64,000 nucleotides of DNA from Cellulomonas phragmiteti. GTDB taxonomy: Bacteria; Actinomycetota; Actinomycetes; Actinomycetales; Cellulomonadaceae. The stretch is taken from the NCBI RefSeq assembly GCF_016862775.1, contig NZ_BONP01000001.1, forward strand, positions 186,001 to 250,000. The letters run 5' to 3'. The position numbers and the translations under genes are program-made. The notes below the pieces were generated by a model. The model was not told the origin of the DNA, did no database searches, and saw only the letters and a list, made by a program, of their open reading frames with translations. Below are positions 10,964 to 20,902 of the stretch, in pieces. Within the stretch, counting starts at the first letter, position 1. Each line of letters opens with the position of its first letter.

Positions 10964-11362
10964 ATGAGCACGCAGCAGCCTGCCCCGCCACGGCGCAAGC
11001 GTCCGGCGAAGCCGCAGTTCACCCAGACGACGCTGCTGCTGGAGGCGTTCCTCGTGGGGTTCGCGACGCTGGTCGCGTTCGGCCTGCGGGTCGCGCCACC
11101 CGCGACCGTCTGGACGCTCGGCGGTGTGACGTGCGTCGTCCTGGTGCTGCTCTCGGGCTACATGGGGCGTCCCGGCGGCTACGTCGCCGGGACGCTCGCC
11201 CAGCTCGCCGTGCTGGGGTTCGGCGTCCTGGTCCCGATGATGTACGGCATCGGGGCGGTGTTCGTGGTGCTCTGGATCGTGGCGCTTCGCCTGGGGGGCC
11301 GGATCGACCGGGAGCGCGCGGAGTGGGACGCCGCGCACCCCGAGGGCCCCGCCCCGGCGTGA
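10964..11362 (+). CDS. DUF4233 small membrane protein
   Basis: A 132-residue protein with a basic N-terminus (PPRRKRPAKPQ) and about four hydrophobic helices: LLEAFLVGFATLVAFGL, TVWTLGGVTCVVLVLL, YVAGTLAQLAVLGFGVLV and GAVFVVLWIVAL. It ends in a short charged tail. Family DUF4233 is actinobacterial and typically sits between folC and ndk; no function is established. ATG 10964 lies exactly 6 nt after TAGCCT and has no Shine-Dalgarno, so the message is probably leaderless. The folC neighbour has been separated from it by the dha and exporter genes. Confidence 0.85.
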   Translation: MSTQQPAPPRRKRPAKPQFTQTTLLLEAFLVGFATLVAFGLRVAPPATVWTLGGVTCVVLVLLSGYMGRPGGYVAGTLAQLAVLGFGVLVPMMYGIGAVFVVLWIVALRLGGRIDRERAEWDAAHPEGPAPA

Positions 11363-11409
11363 CGGACGCGGACGGCAGGCGCAGGCCGTCCGCCGATAAG
11401 GTGACGGGC

Positions 11410-11844
11410 ATGACTGACGCACCCGCACCGCAGCGCACCCTCGTCCTCGTCAAGCCCGACGGCGTGCGTCGGGGTCACGTCGGCGAGGTGCTGCGCCGCA
11501 TCGAGGCCAAGGGCTACACGCTCGTCGCGGTCGAGCTGCGCCACGCCGACGAGGCGCTGCTGGCCGAGCACTACGCCGAGCACGCCGGCAAGCCGTTCGT
11601 CGACGCGCTCATCTCCTTCATGCGCTCGGGCCCCGTGCTCGCGGCCGTCGTCGAGGGCCACCGGGTCATCGAGGGCTTCCGCTCGCTCGCCGGGGCCACC
11701 GACCCGACCGTCGCCGCGCCCGGCACCATCCGCGGTGACCTCGCGCGCGACTGGGGGACCAAGCTCATCGAGAACATCGTCCACGGCTCGGACGGCGAGG
11801 AGTCCGCCGCGCGCGAGATCGCGCTCTGGTTCCCCTCGCTCTGA
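11410..11844 (+). CDS. ndk: Nucleoside diphosphate kinase
   Basis: Balances nucleoside triphosphate pools by transferring the gamma-phosphate from ATP to NDPs through a phosphohistidine. 144 residues, the usual bacterial length. The N-terminal RTLVLVKPDGVRRG, the PGTIRGD loop and the active-site H125 in ENIVHGSD are all present. ATG 11410 follows a -10-like TAAGGT (11397-11402) by 7 nt; AGGTG in the same place could also act as a weak Shine-Dalgarno, so leaderless or short-leader translation cannot be told apart. Likely its own transcript downstream of DUF4233. Confidence 0.96.
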   Translation: MTDAPAPQRTLVLVKPDGVRRGHVGEVLRRIEAKGYTLVAVELRHADEALLAEHYAEHAGKPFVDALISFMRSGPVLAAVVEGHRVIEGFRSLAGATDPTVAAPGTIRGDLARDWGTKLIENIVHGSDGEESAAREIALWFPSL

Positions 11845-11930
11845 GCCGTCTGCTGACCGGCCGCGCGCCGCACCGACCCCGCGCACACGCCCGGGGCCGG
11901 TGCGTGCGCGGCCCGGCGGCCCGCGTTGCC

Positions 11931-11936
11931 TAGGCT
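11931..11936 (+). promoter_or_regulatory. -10 box of leaderless smc
   Basis: TAGGCT is followed by GCCTAC (6 nt) and the GTG start of smc at 11943. No Shine-Dalgarno fits in this gap. Confidence 0.55.
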
Positions 11937-11942
11937 GCCTAC

Positions 11943-14900
11943 GTGCACCTCAAGACCCTGACCCTGCGCGGGTTCAAGTCGTTCGCCTCGGCGACGACCC
12001 TGAACTTCGAGCCGGGCATCACCTGCGTCGTCGGACCCAACGGTTCCGGCAAGTCCAACGTGGTGGACGCGCTCGCGTGGGTCATGGGCGAGCAGGGCGC
12101 CAAGTCGCTGCGCGGCGGCAAGATGGAGGACGTCATCTTCGCCGGCACGTCCGGTCGCCCGCCGCTGGGCCGGGCCGAGGTGGCGCTGACGATCGACAAC
12201 TCCGACGGCGCGCTGCCCATCGAGTACTCCGAGGTGACGATCTCGCGGACGCTGTTCCGCAACGGCGGGTCCGAGTACGCGATCAACGGGCGCGGGTGCC
12301 GCCTGCTCGACATCCAGGACCTGCTGTCGGACTCCGGCCTGGGCCGGGAGATGCACGTCATCGTCGGCCAGGGGCAGCTGGACGCGGTGCTGCGCGCCAC
12401 GCCGGAGGAGCGCCGGGGCTTCATCGAGGAGGCCGCGGGCGTCCTCAAGCACCGCAAGCGCAAGGAGAAGGCGCTGCGCAAGCTCGACGCGATGCAGGGC
12501 AACCTCACGCGGCTGGGGGACCTGACCGCGGAGATCCGCCGTCAGCTCGGTCCGCTCGGGCGGCAGGCCGAGGTCGCCCGCAAGGCCGCGGTCGTGCAGG
12601 CGGACCTGCGCGACTCACGCGCCCGGCTGCTCGCCGACGACCTCGCGCAGCTCCGCGCCCGGCTCGAGCAGGAGATCGCCGACGAGTCGGCGGTCCGGGA
12701 ACGGCGCGAGGCCGTCGAGGCGCAGCTCGCCGAGGCGCGTGGCCGGCTGGGTGCGCTCGAGCGTGAGGCCGCGCAGGCCGCGCCCGCGGTGAGCGAGGCG
12801 GGGGAGGTCTGGTACCGGCTGTCGTCCCTGCGGGAGCGGGTCCGGGGCACGGCGTCCCTCGCGGCCGACCGCGCGCGGCTGCTCGGGACCGCGTCGAGCG
12901 AGCGCTCCGGCGGCCAGGACCCGGCCGACCTGGAGGCGCAGGCCGAGCGCGTCCGCCAGGCGGAGGCCGAGCTCGCGGCCGAGGTCGAGCTCGCGCGGGC
13001 GGCGGTCACGGCGGCCGGCGCCGCGCGGCAGGAGGCCGAGGCCGCCGCGACCGCGGCCGAGCGCGCGCTGGCCGACCTGCAGCGCGGCGCCGCGGACCGG
13101 CGCGAGGGCGTCGCCCGCCTCGCCGGGCAGGTCGCGGCCCGCCGCAGCCGCGTGGAGGCCACCGAGGCCGAGATCGGCCGGCTGCGCGCGAGCCTGGCCG
13201 CGGCCGAGGAGCGGGCCCGCGACGCCACGACGCAGTTCGCCGCGCTCGAGTCGCAGGTGGCGGGCGTCGAGGAGGGGGAGGAGGGGCTCGACGCGGAGCA
13301 CGAGGCGGCCGCGGAGGCGCTGGACGTCGCGACCGCACGCGTCGCCGCCCTCGAGGACGAGCTGCGCTCCGCCGAGCGCGAGCGCGACCAGCAGACGTCG
13401 CGCGCGGAGACCCTCGAGATGTCACTGAGCCGCAAGGACGGCGCCGGTGCGCTCCTGGCCGCGGACGGGCTCCCCGGCGTCGTGGGCTCCGTCGCCGCCC
13501 TGCTCAGCGTCGACGCACGCGACGAGGAGGCGATCGTCGCGGCGCTCGGCGCGGTCGCGGACGCGGTCGCCGTCGAGTCGGTCGACGCGGCCGTCGACGC
13601 GATCCGTCACCTGCGCACCGAGGACGCGGGCCGGGCGACGCTCATGGTCGCGGGCGCGGGACAGCCGCCCGCCACGACGCTGCCGACGGGAGTCGACCGT
13701 GCCGTCGACCTGGTGCAGGCACCGGCGGCCGTGCTCGACGCGGTGCGCGCCCTGCTCACCGGCGTCGTCGTCGTCGACGACCTGGCGACCGCACGGCCGC
13801 TGGTCGCGGCGCACCCGGACCTGGTGGTCGCGACGCGCACGGGTGACCTGCTCTCGCGGTTCCGCGCCTCGGGGGGATCGGCGTCCGCGCCCAGCGCGCT
13901 GCACCTGCAGGGCGCGCTCGACACCGCGCGCGCGGCCGCGCAGTCCGCGACCACCGCCGCGGAGCGGCTGCGCTTCGAGCTCACGACCGCACGGGACGGA
14001 CGCGCGGCGGCCCAGGCCGACGTGGACGCGACCCTGGACCGCCTCAACGAGTCCGACGCCGCGCTCGCCGCCGTGGCCGAGCAGCTCGGTCACCTGGGGT
14101 CCGCGTCGCGGGCCGCACGTGCCGAGGCGGAGCGCGTGCAGCGCTCGCTGGACGCGGCGAGCGAGACCCTCGCCGCCGACCACGCCACGCTCGCCGAGCT
14201 GACCGCACGGCTCGCGGCCGTCGAGGACGCGCCGGAGGACTCCGAGGCGGCGATCGCCGCGGCGACCGGGCGGCGCGACGCGACGGCGCAGGAGGCCACG
14301 GCCGCCCGCGGCCGCGAGACCGAGTCGCGGCTGACGCTGCGCACCGGCGAGGAGCGCGCCCGCGCGCTGGCGGGCCGCGCCGAGTCGCTCGAGCGGGCGG
14401 CGGCCGCGGAGCGGGCGGCGCGCGAGAAGGCCGCGCGCCGCGAGCAGGAGCGCGCCCGGCAGGCGGGCGTCGCCCGTGCCGTGCACACCGGCGCGGTGCA
14501 CACGGGCCGGCTGCTCGACCACGCGCTGCGGCGCGCGTCGGACGAGCGCGACGCCGCCGAGGCGGCACGCGCCGAGCGGGACGCCGCCCTGGCCACGGTC
14601 CGGTCGCGCGTCGACGCGCTGGCGCGGGACCTCGCCGAGCTGACGGACGTGGCGCACAAGGACGAGGTCGCGCGCGCCGAGCAGCGGCTGCGCATCGAGC
14701 AGCTCGAGACGCGTGCCGTCGAGGAGCTCGGCCTCGACCCGCAGGTGCTCCTCGAGGAGTTCGGCCCCCACCGCGACGTGCCGGTCGTCCCGGCTCCGGG
14801 CGCCGAGCCCACCGACGACGCACCGGCGGCCGTGCCGTACGTGCGCGCCGAGCAGGAGAAGCGCCTGCGCGCCGCCGAGCGGGCCCTCTCGCTGCTCGGC

Positions 14901-15503
14901 CGGGTCAACCCCTTGGCGCTCGAGGAGTTCGCGGCGCTCGAGGAGCGCCACCAGTTCCTCGTGGAGCAGCTCGCCGACCTCAAGAAGTCCCGCGCGGACC
15001 TGCTGGAGATCGTCAAGGACATCGACCAGCGCGTCGAGCAGGTGTTCACCGACGCCTACCGGGACACCGCGGCGGCGTTCGACGTGGTCTTCCCCCGGCT
15101 GTTCCCCGGAGGCGAGGGGCGCCTCGTGCTCACCGATCCCGACGACATGCTGACGACGGGCATCGAGGTCGAGGCGCGCCCCGCGGGCAAGAAGGTCAAG
15201 CGGCTCTCGCTGCTGTCGGGAGGAGAGCGGTCGCTCACGGCGGTCGCGCTGCTGGTCGCGATCTTCAAGGCGCGTCCCAGTCCGTTCTACGTCATGGACG
15301 AGGTCGAGGCCGCGCTCGACGACGCGAACCTCGGCAGGCTCCTGGGGATCTTTCGCGAGCTGCAGGAGGACTCCCAGCTCATCGTCGTCACGCACCAGAA
15401 GCGGACGATGGAGATCGCGGACGCGCTGTACGGCGTCACGATGCGCGGGGACGGTGTCACCACCGTGATCAGCCAGCGGATGACCGAGGACGTCCCGGCC
15501 TGA
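11943..15503 (+). CDS. smc: Chromosome segregation protein SMC
   Basis: Condensin ATPase that organises and segregates the chromosome with ScpA/ScpB; 1186 residues. The N-terminal head has Walker A GPNGSGKS (31-38). Two long Ala/Glu/Arg-rich coiled coils flank a globular hinge (about residues 505-665, beginning LPGVVGSVAALL). The C-terminal head has the ABC signature LSGGERSLTA near 1090 and Walker B FYVMDEVEAALDD near 1115. GTG 11943 gives the conserved MHLKTLTLRGFKSFA start. The -10 TAGGCT 6 nt upstream predicts a leaderless mRNA. The smc-ftsY neighbourhood is the usual actinobacterial one. Confidence 0.97.
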   Translation: MHLKTLTLRGFKSFASATTLNFEPGITCVVGPNGSGKSNVVDALAWVMGEQGAKSLRGGKMEDVIFAGTSGRPPLGRAEVALTIDNSDGALPIEYSEVTISRTLFRNGGSEYAINGRGCRLLDIQDLLSDSGLGREMHVIVGQGQLDAVLRATPEERRGFIEEAAGVLKHRKRKEKALRKLDAMQGNLTRLGDLTAEIRRQLGPLGRQAEVARKAAVVQADLRDSRARLLADDLAQLRARLEQEIADESAVRERREAVEAQLAEARGRLGALEREAAQAAPAVSEAGEVWYRLSSLRERVRGTASLAADRARLLGTASSERSGGQDPADLEAQAERVRQAEAELAAEVELARAAVTAAGAARQEAEAAATAAERALADLQRGAADRREGVARLAGQVAARRSRVEATEAEIGRLRASLAAAEERARDATTQFAALESQVAGVEEGEEGLDAEHEAAAEALDVATARVAALEDELRSAERERDQQTSRAETLEMSLSRKDGAGALLAADGLPGVVGSVAALLSVDARDEEAIVAALGAVADAVAVESVDAAVDAIRHLRTEDAGRATLMVAGAGQPPATTLPTGVDRAVDLVQAPAAVLDAVRALLTGVVVVDDLATARPLVAAHPDLVVATRTGDLLSRFRASGGSASAPSALHLQGALDTARAAAQSATTAAERLRFELTTARDGRAAAQADVDATLDRLNESDAALAAVAEQLGHLGSASRAARAEAERVQRSLDAASETLAADHATLAELTARLAAVEDAPEDSEAAIAAATGRRDATAQEATAARGRETESRLTLRTGEERARALAGRAESLERAAAAERAAREKAARREQERARQAGVARAVHTGAVHTGRLLDHALRRASDERDAAEAARAERDAALATVRSRVDALARDLAELTDVAHKDEVARAEQRLRIEQLETRAVEELGLDPQVLLEEFGPHRDVPVVPAPGAEPTDDAPAAVPYVRAEQEKRLRAAERALSLLGRVNPLALEEFAALEERHQFLVEQLADLKKSRADLLEIVKDIDQRVEQVFTDAYRDTAAAFDVVFPRLFPGGEGRLVLTDPDDMLTTGIEVEARPAGKKVKRLSLLSGGERSLTAVALLVAIFKARPSPFYVMDEVEAALDDANLGRLLGIFRELQEDSQLIVVTHQKRTMEIADALYGVTMRGDGVTTVISQRMTEDVPA

Positions 15504-15610
15504 GGGGTCCGCGGGACGTCGTGGCCGCGTCCGGGTGACGGGGTGTGAAGGTTGTGCGGGGGTTCGGGCGTGGGCACGTGCGTCGGCGCGCCCGGCCCGC
15601 CGGGGGGCCG

Positions 15611-15616
15611 GAGAAT
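15611..15616 (+). promoter_or_regulatory. -10-like box before the small membrane protein gene
   Basis: GAGAAT is followed by exactly 6 nt and GTG 15623. The adjoining GGAG (15610-15613) could instead be a ribosome site 9 nt away, so leaderless use is not certain. Confidence 0.35.
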
Positions 15617-15622
15617 CGCCCT

Positions 15623-15964
15623 GTGGCCGTCGTGATCTGGATCCTTGTCGCACTGCTCGTCGCAGCGGCGGTGCTCGTCGTCGTCTCGTCGGGCGCCGAC
15701 GAGGACGGCCCGTGGCGGACGTTCCTGCGCGGCCTGCGCGGCCGTCGTCACCCCGACGCCGAGCAGGCGGCCGCAGCGCGCGCCGCCGCCGCCGACCCGG
15801 TGGACCTCTCGCTCGCGGACTTCCTGCGCGCGACCGCCTCCGAGGGGGACGGCTACCTGCACCCCGAGGAGCTCGTCGAGGACCTGCGCACCGCGCGCGA
15901 GCGCGCCGCCCAGGTGGTGCGCCCCCGCCGCGAGGCCGCCGAGGCGCAGGGCGCGACCCGCTGA
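15623..15964 (+). CDS. Small single-pass membrane protein of unknown function
   Basis: 113 residues, unrecognised. It begins with a strongly hydrophobic helix (VVIWILVALLVAAAVLVVV, residues 3-21), followed by a short basic stretch RGLRGRRHPDAEQ and a soluble Ala/Glu/Arg-rich helical tail containing DLSLADFLRATASEGDGYL. It probably anchors in the membrane with its tail in the cytoplasm. GTG 15623 is preferred to an in-frame ATG at 15545 because the reading before it is Arg/Pro-rich and GAGAAT lies 6 nt upstream. It lies between smc and ftsY and is co-oriented with both; a role with either is only a guess. Confidence 0.65.
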   Translation: MAVVIWILVALLVAAAVLVVVSSGADEDGPWRTFLRGLRGRRHPDAEQAAAARAAAADPVDLSLADFLRATASEGDGYLHPEELVEDLRTARERAAQVVRPRREAAEAQGATR

Positions 15965-16008
15965 CGTCCGCCTGACGTCCCAGGTCGCCGCAGGGTCCCG
16001 CCGCCCGA

Positions 16009-16014
16009 CAGACT
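16009..16014 (+). promoter_or_regulatory. -10 box of leaderless ftsY
   Basis: CAGACT is followed by GTCCGC (6 nt) and the GTG start of ftsY at 16021. No Shine-Dalgarno is present. Confidence 0.5.
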
Positions 16015-16020
16015 GTCCGC

Positions 16021-17223
16021 GTGGACCTCAACGACTTCCTGCCCTACCTCATCGGGATCCCCGTGCTGGCGGCGGGCGCCGCCGCCGCCGTCGGGGTGCG
16101 TCGACGCCGCCCCGGCGGTCCGACCCCGCCGCCCGCCGACGGTGCGCCGTCCGGGACGGCCGTCGCCGACCGGCCGTCCGGTCCGTCGCCCGTCGCTCCG
16201 GACGTCCTCGACCGCCCGGCGCCGGGCGTCGACGACCTGGTCGTCCCCGAGGACCTGGCCGCGCCGGCGCTGGAGACCCCGGAGCCCACGGCCGGGCGGC
16301 TGCGCCGGCTGCGCGAGCGGCTCGCGCGCTCGGGCTCGCCCCTGGGCACGCGCCTGCTGGGCGTGCTGTCCCGCGACCACCTCACCGAGGACGACTGGGA
16401 CGAGCTCGAGGAGACCCTGCTGCTCGCCGACGTCGGAGCCGGTCCCACGGACGAGCTCATCGCGGCGCTGCGCACGCGCGTGCGCGTCGACGGGCTGCGC
16501 GACGGGGAGCAGGCCCGCGCGGTGCTCCGCGAGCAGCTGCTCGCCCTCGTCGACCCCTCCCTGGACCGGTCGCTGGCCACCACGCCCACCACGGGGGAGG
16601 ACGGCACCCGGGTGCCTGCCGTCGTGCTGGTGGTCGGGGTCAACGGCACCGGCAAGACGACGACCGTCGGCAAGCTCGCCCGTGTCCTGGTCGCCGACGG
16701 CAGCAGCGTCGTCCTCGGTGCCGCGGACACGTTCCGCGCCGCGGCGGCCGACCAGCTGCAGACGTGGGGCTCGCGCGTCGGCGTCCCCACGGTCCGGTCG
16801 GACCGCGACGGCGCCGACCCCGCGGCCGTCGCCTTCGACGCCGTGCGGACGGGCGTCGCCGACGGTGCGGACGTCGTGCTGGTCGACACCGCGGGCCGCC
16901 TGCAGAACAAGGCGGGCCTCATGGACGAGCTGGGCAAGATCACGCGGGTCATCACCCGCACGGCCCCGCTGTCGGAGGTGCTGCTGGTCCTGGACGCCAC
17001 GACCGGTCAGAACGGCCTCAACCAGGCGCGCGTCTTCGGCGAGGTCGCCGGCGTGACGGGCATCGTCCTCACCAAGCTCGACGGCACGGCGAAGGGCGGC
17101 ATCGTCGTGGCGGTGCAGCGCGAGCTCGGCGTGCCGGTCAAGCTGATCGGGCTCGGGGAGGGGCCGGACGACCTGGCGCCCTTCGACCCCGAGGCGTTCG
17201 TCGACGGCCTGCTGCAGGCCTGA
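16021..17223 (+). CDS. ftsY: Signal recognition particle receptor FtsY
   Basis: Membrane GTPase that docks SRP-ribosome complexes at the Sec translocon, partner of Ffh (20903-22525). 400 residues. It has an N-terminal membrane helix (about 5-27), a Pro/Asp-rich acidic linker to about 90, an N-domain helical bundle, then the G domain with GVNGTGKTT (206-214), [11 protein letters not shown] (236-), DTAGR and [13 protein letters not shown] 16021 gives the membrane-helix start and lies 6 nt after CAGACT. The linker is longer than in E. coli-independent minimal forms but normal for actinobacteria. Confidence 0.96.
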   Translation: MDLNDFLPYLIGIPVLAAGAAAAVGVRRRRPGGPTPPPADGAPSGTAVADRPSGPSPVAPDVLDRPAPGVDDLVVPEDLAAPALETPEPTAGRLRRLRERLARSGSPLGTRLLGVLSRDHLTEDDWDELEETLLLADVGAGPTDELIAALRTRVRVDGLRDGEQARAVLREQLLALVDPSLDRSLATTPTTGEDGTRVPAVVLVVGVNGTGKTTTVGKLARVLVADGSSVVLGAADTFRAAAADQLQTWGSRVGVPTVRSDRDGADPAAVAFDAVRTGVADGADVVLVDTAGRLQNKAGLMDELGKITRVITRTAPLSEVLLVLDATTGQNGLNQARVFGEVAGVTGIVLTKLDGTAKGGIVVAVQRELGVPVKLIGLGEGPDDLAPFDPEAFVDGLLQA

Positions 17224-17310
17224 CGTCCGTGCCGCGGGCCGGGACGAATCGTCCCGGCCGCTGGACGTCCGCCCAGCACGAAACCCAACGTTTACGCGGC
17301 GAGGGTCGCT

Positions 17311-17348
17311 GTCACACGTGCGTAACCCGCGTGCCGGTCCTGTGAAAC
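17311..17348 (+). promoter_or_regulatory. GlnR-type nitrogen operator upstream of amtB
   Basis: The segment reads GTCAC-n6-GTAAC-n6-GCCGG-n6-GAAAC with exact 11-bp steps (17311, 17322, 17333, 17344). The actinobacterial GlnR box is GTnAC-n6-GAAAC repeated twice with the same steps. The first and fourth half-sites match fully, the second in four of five positions and the third poorly. A further GAAAC-n6-TTTAC pair at 17280-17295 is out of phase with it. The site is 59 nt before amtB, the best-known GlnR target, which supports the reading. Confidence 0.6.
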
Positions 17349-17406
17349 CGCCCCGCTCCACAGTTGTCCCCAGTCCGGCCGCCCGGCTGGCGAGGGGAGT
17401 GCAGAC

Positions 17407-19055
<1,649 letters not shown>

Positions 19056-19076
19056 ACGGACGGTCGCAGCGCACAG

Positions 19077-20873
19077 ATGACGACCGGACGGCCGCCCGCG
19101 GGGGGCGCGGCCGGGTCGCCGCAGCAGCCGCAGGTCCCGCACCCCGCCGGGGTGCGGGACCTGCGCGCTGCGAGGCTCGACCTGGCGGCACGGATGATGG
19201 CACCGGGCAGCGACGGCGTGGCACGACGCCGCGCCGTGTCCGACCTGGTGGTGGGCGCGCTCGCGCGGCTGTGGACGGAGGCCACCGAGGGGCGCGACGT
19301 GCAGGGCGTGGCGCTCGGTGTCGTCGGCAGCGTGGGCCGCGGCGACGCGAGCCCGGTCTCGGACCTCGACCTGTTGCTCGTGCACGAGGGCAGGGGGCAC
19401 TCCGCCGGCGAGCTCGCCGAGCTCGCCGAGCGCCTGTGGTACCCGATCTGGGACGCGGGTCTCGACCTCGACCACTCGGTCCGCTCGCTCGCGCAGTGCC
19501 GGCAGGTCGCGTCCAAGGACCTGCCGGCGGCCGTCGGGCTGCTCGAGCTGCAGCCCGTGGCGGGCGACGGCGTCGTCATCGCACGTGCCACGTCCGCGCT
19601 GCTCGCGGACTGGCGGTCGGCCGCACGGCGCCGGCTGCCCGAGCTGCTCGCCTCGACGCGCCAGCGTGCCGACCGGCACGGCGAGCTCGCCTACCTCATC
19701 GAGCCGGACCTCAAGGAGGCACGCGGCGGGATCCGGGACGCGGTCGTCCTGTCGGCGCTCGCCGCCACCTGGCTCACCGACCGCCCGCACGGAGCGGTGG
19801 ACCACGCGTACACGCACCTGCTGGACGTGCGTGACGCGGTCCAGGTGGTGACGCGGCGCCACACCAACCGGCTGCTGCAGGCCGACCAGGACGAGGTCGC
19901 CTCGCTCGTCGGCTTCGACGACCGCGACGACCTGCTCGCGTCGATCGCGGAGTCCGGGCGCGTCATCTCCTACGCGCTGGACACCACGGCGCGCAACGCG
20001 CGCCAGGCGCTGCAGCGTCCGGCGCGGGCGCCGCTGCTGGTGCGCGGGCGGCGGACGCCACCCCGCCTGCGCACGATCGCCGAGGGGCTCGTGGAGCACG
20101 ACGGCGAGATCGTGCTGGCCGTCGACGCACGGCCCGCGGAGGACCCGGTGCTGTCGCTGCGCGCGGCGGCGACGGCGACCCGCACCGGTCTGGTGCTGTC
20201 CCCGGTGACCGTCGCGAGCCTCGAGGCGACCCCGCCCCTGCCGACGCCCTGGCCGCGCGCGGCACGCCAGCAGCTGCTGCACCTGCTCGGCTCGGGGCCC
20301 GCCCAGGTCCCGGTCTGGGAGGCTCTCGACCTCGCGGGCGTCGCGACGACGTGGATCCCGGAGTGGGCGGGGGTGCGCAACCGGCCGCAGCGCTCGGCCA
20401 TCCACCGGCACACCGTCGACCGGCACCTCGTCGAGACCGTGGCCCGGGCGAGCCGTGACCGGCGGGCGGTCGAGGCGCCGGACACCCTGCTGCTCGCCGC
20501 GCTGCTCCACGACATCGGCAAGCGCGCGGGCGCCGGCGACCACTCGGTCGAGGGAGCCCGGCTCGCCGGGCCGATCGTGGCGCGCATGGGGTTCGGCCCC
20601 CAGGTGGTGGCCGACGTGACGCGGCTCGTGCGCGAGCACCTGACGCTCTCGGAACTCGCCACGAGCGCCGACCACGAGGACCCGGCGACGCTCGCCCGGC
20701 TGCTCGACGCCGTCGACCACCGGGCCGACCTGCTGGCGCTGCTGCGCGCGCTCACCGAGGCCGACGCGTCGGCGGCGAGCCCGGCCGCGTGGACGGCGTG
20801 GCGCGCGACGCTGGTCGACGACCTCGCCGCCCGGGCCGCGCGTGCACTGGCGGGTACCCTGGGACGTCCGTAG
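19077..20873 (+). CDS. glnD: PII nucleotidyltransferase GlnD lacking ACT domains
   Basis: Modifies and demodifies the PII protein according to glutamine. Of 598 residues, the nucleotidyltransferase domain carries [15 protein letters not shown] (84-98, with metal-binding D96 and D98). A GlnD-type middle domain follows, with [11 protein letters not shown] and [13 protein letters not shown]. An HD phosphohydrolase domain has H478-D479 in LLHDIGK. The protein ends about 120 residues after this, where typical GlnD (about 800 or more residues) has two ACT domains that bind glutamine. The frame is open to the TAG at 20871-20873 and ffh starts 29 nt later, so no hidden C-terminus exists. The start is uncertain: ATG 19077 has no ribosome site, and a 17-bp hairpin lies over codons 18-30; GTG 19152 is an alternative. 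Confidence 0.85.
   Translation: MTTGRPPAGGAAGSPQQPQVPHPAGVRDLRAARLDLAARMMAPGSDGVARRRAVSDLVVGALARLWTEATEGRDVQGVALGVVGSVGRGDASPVSDLDLLLVHEGRGHSAGELAELAERLWYPIWDAGLDLDHSVRSLAQCRQVASKDLPAAVGLLELQPVAGDGVVIARATSALLADWRSAARRRLPELLASTRQRADRHGELAYLIEPDLKEARGGIRDAVVLSALAATWLTDRPHGAVDHAYTHLLDVRDAVQVVTRRHTNRLLQADQDEVASLVGFDDRDDLLASIAESGRVISYALDTTARNARQALQRPARAPLLVRGRRTPPRLRTIAEGLVEHDGEIVLAVDARPAEDPVLSLRAAATATRTGLVLSPVTVASLEATPPLPTPWPRAARQQLLHLLGSGPAQVPVWEALDLAGVATTWIPEWAGVRNRPQRSAIHRHTVDRHLVETVARASRDRRAVEAPDTLLLAALLHDIGKRAGAGDHSVEGARLAGPIVARMGFGPQVVADVTRLVREHLTLSELATSADHEDPATLARLLDAVDHRADLLALLRALTEADASAASPAAWTAWRATLVDDLAARAARALAGTLGRP
19129..19165 (+). repeat. Perfect 17-bp inverted repeat at the start of glnD
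   Basis: Left arm 19129-19145 and right arm 19149-19165 pair perfectly around a 3-nt loop, the left arm reading CGCAGGTCCCGCACCCC. There is no T-run after it. It follows glnK by 73 nt and covers glnD codons 18-30, with the alternative GTG start at 19152 inside the right arm. It could end part of the amtB-glnK transcripts or hide the glnD start. Confidence 0.8.
20855..20860 (+). promoter_or_regulatory. Candidate -10 box of ffh
   Basis: TACCCT inside the end of glnD fits the -10 pattern and would place the start of transcription near 20867, about 36 nt before the TTG start of ffh. No clear -35. Confidence 0.3.
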
Positions 20874-20902
20874 CCGTCCCGCCGACCACCGCGAGGCCCA
20901 GG

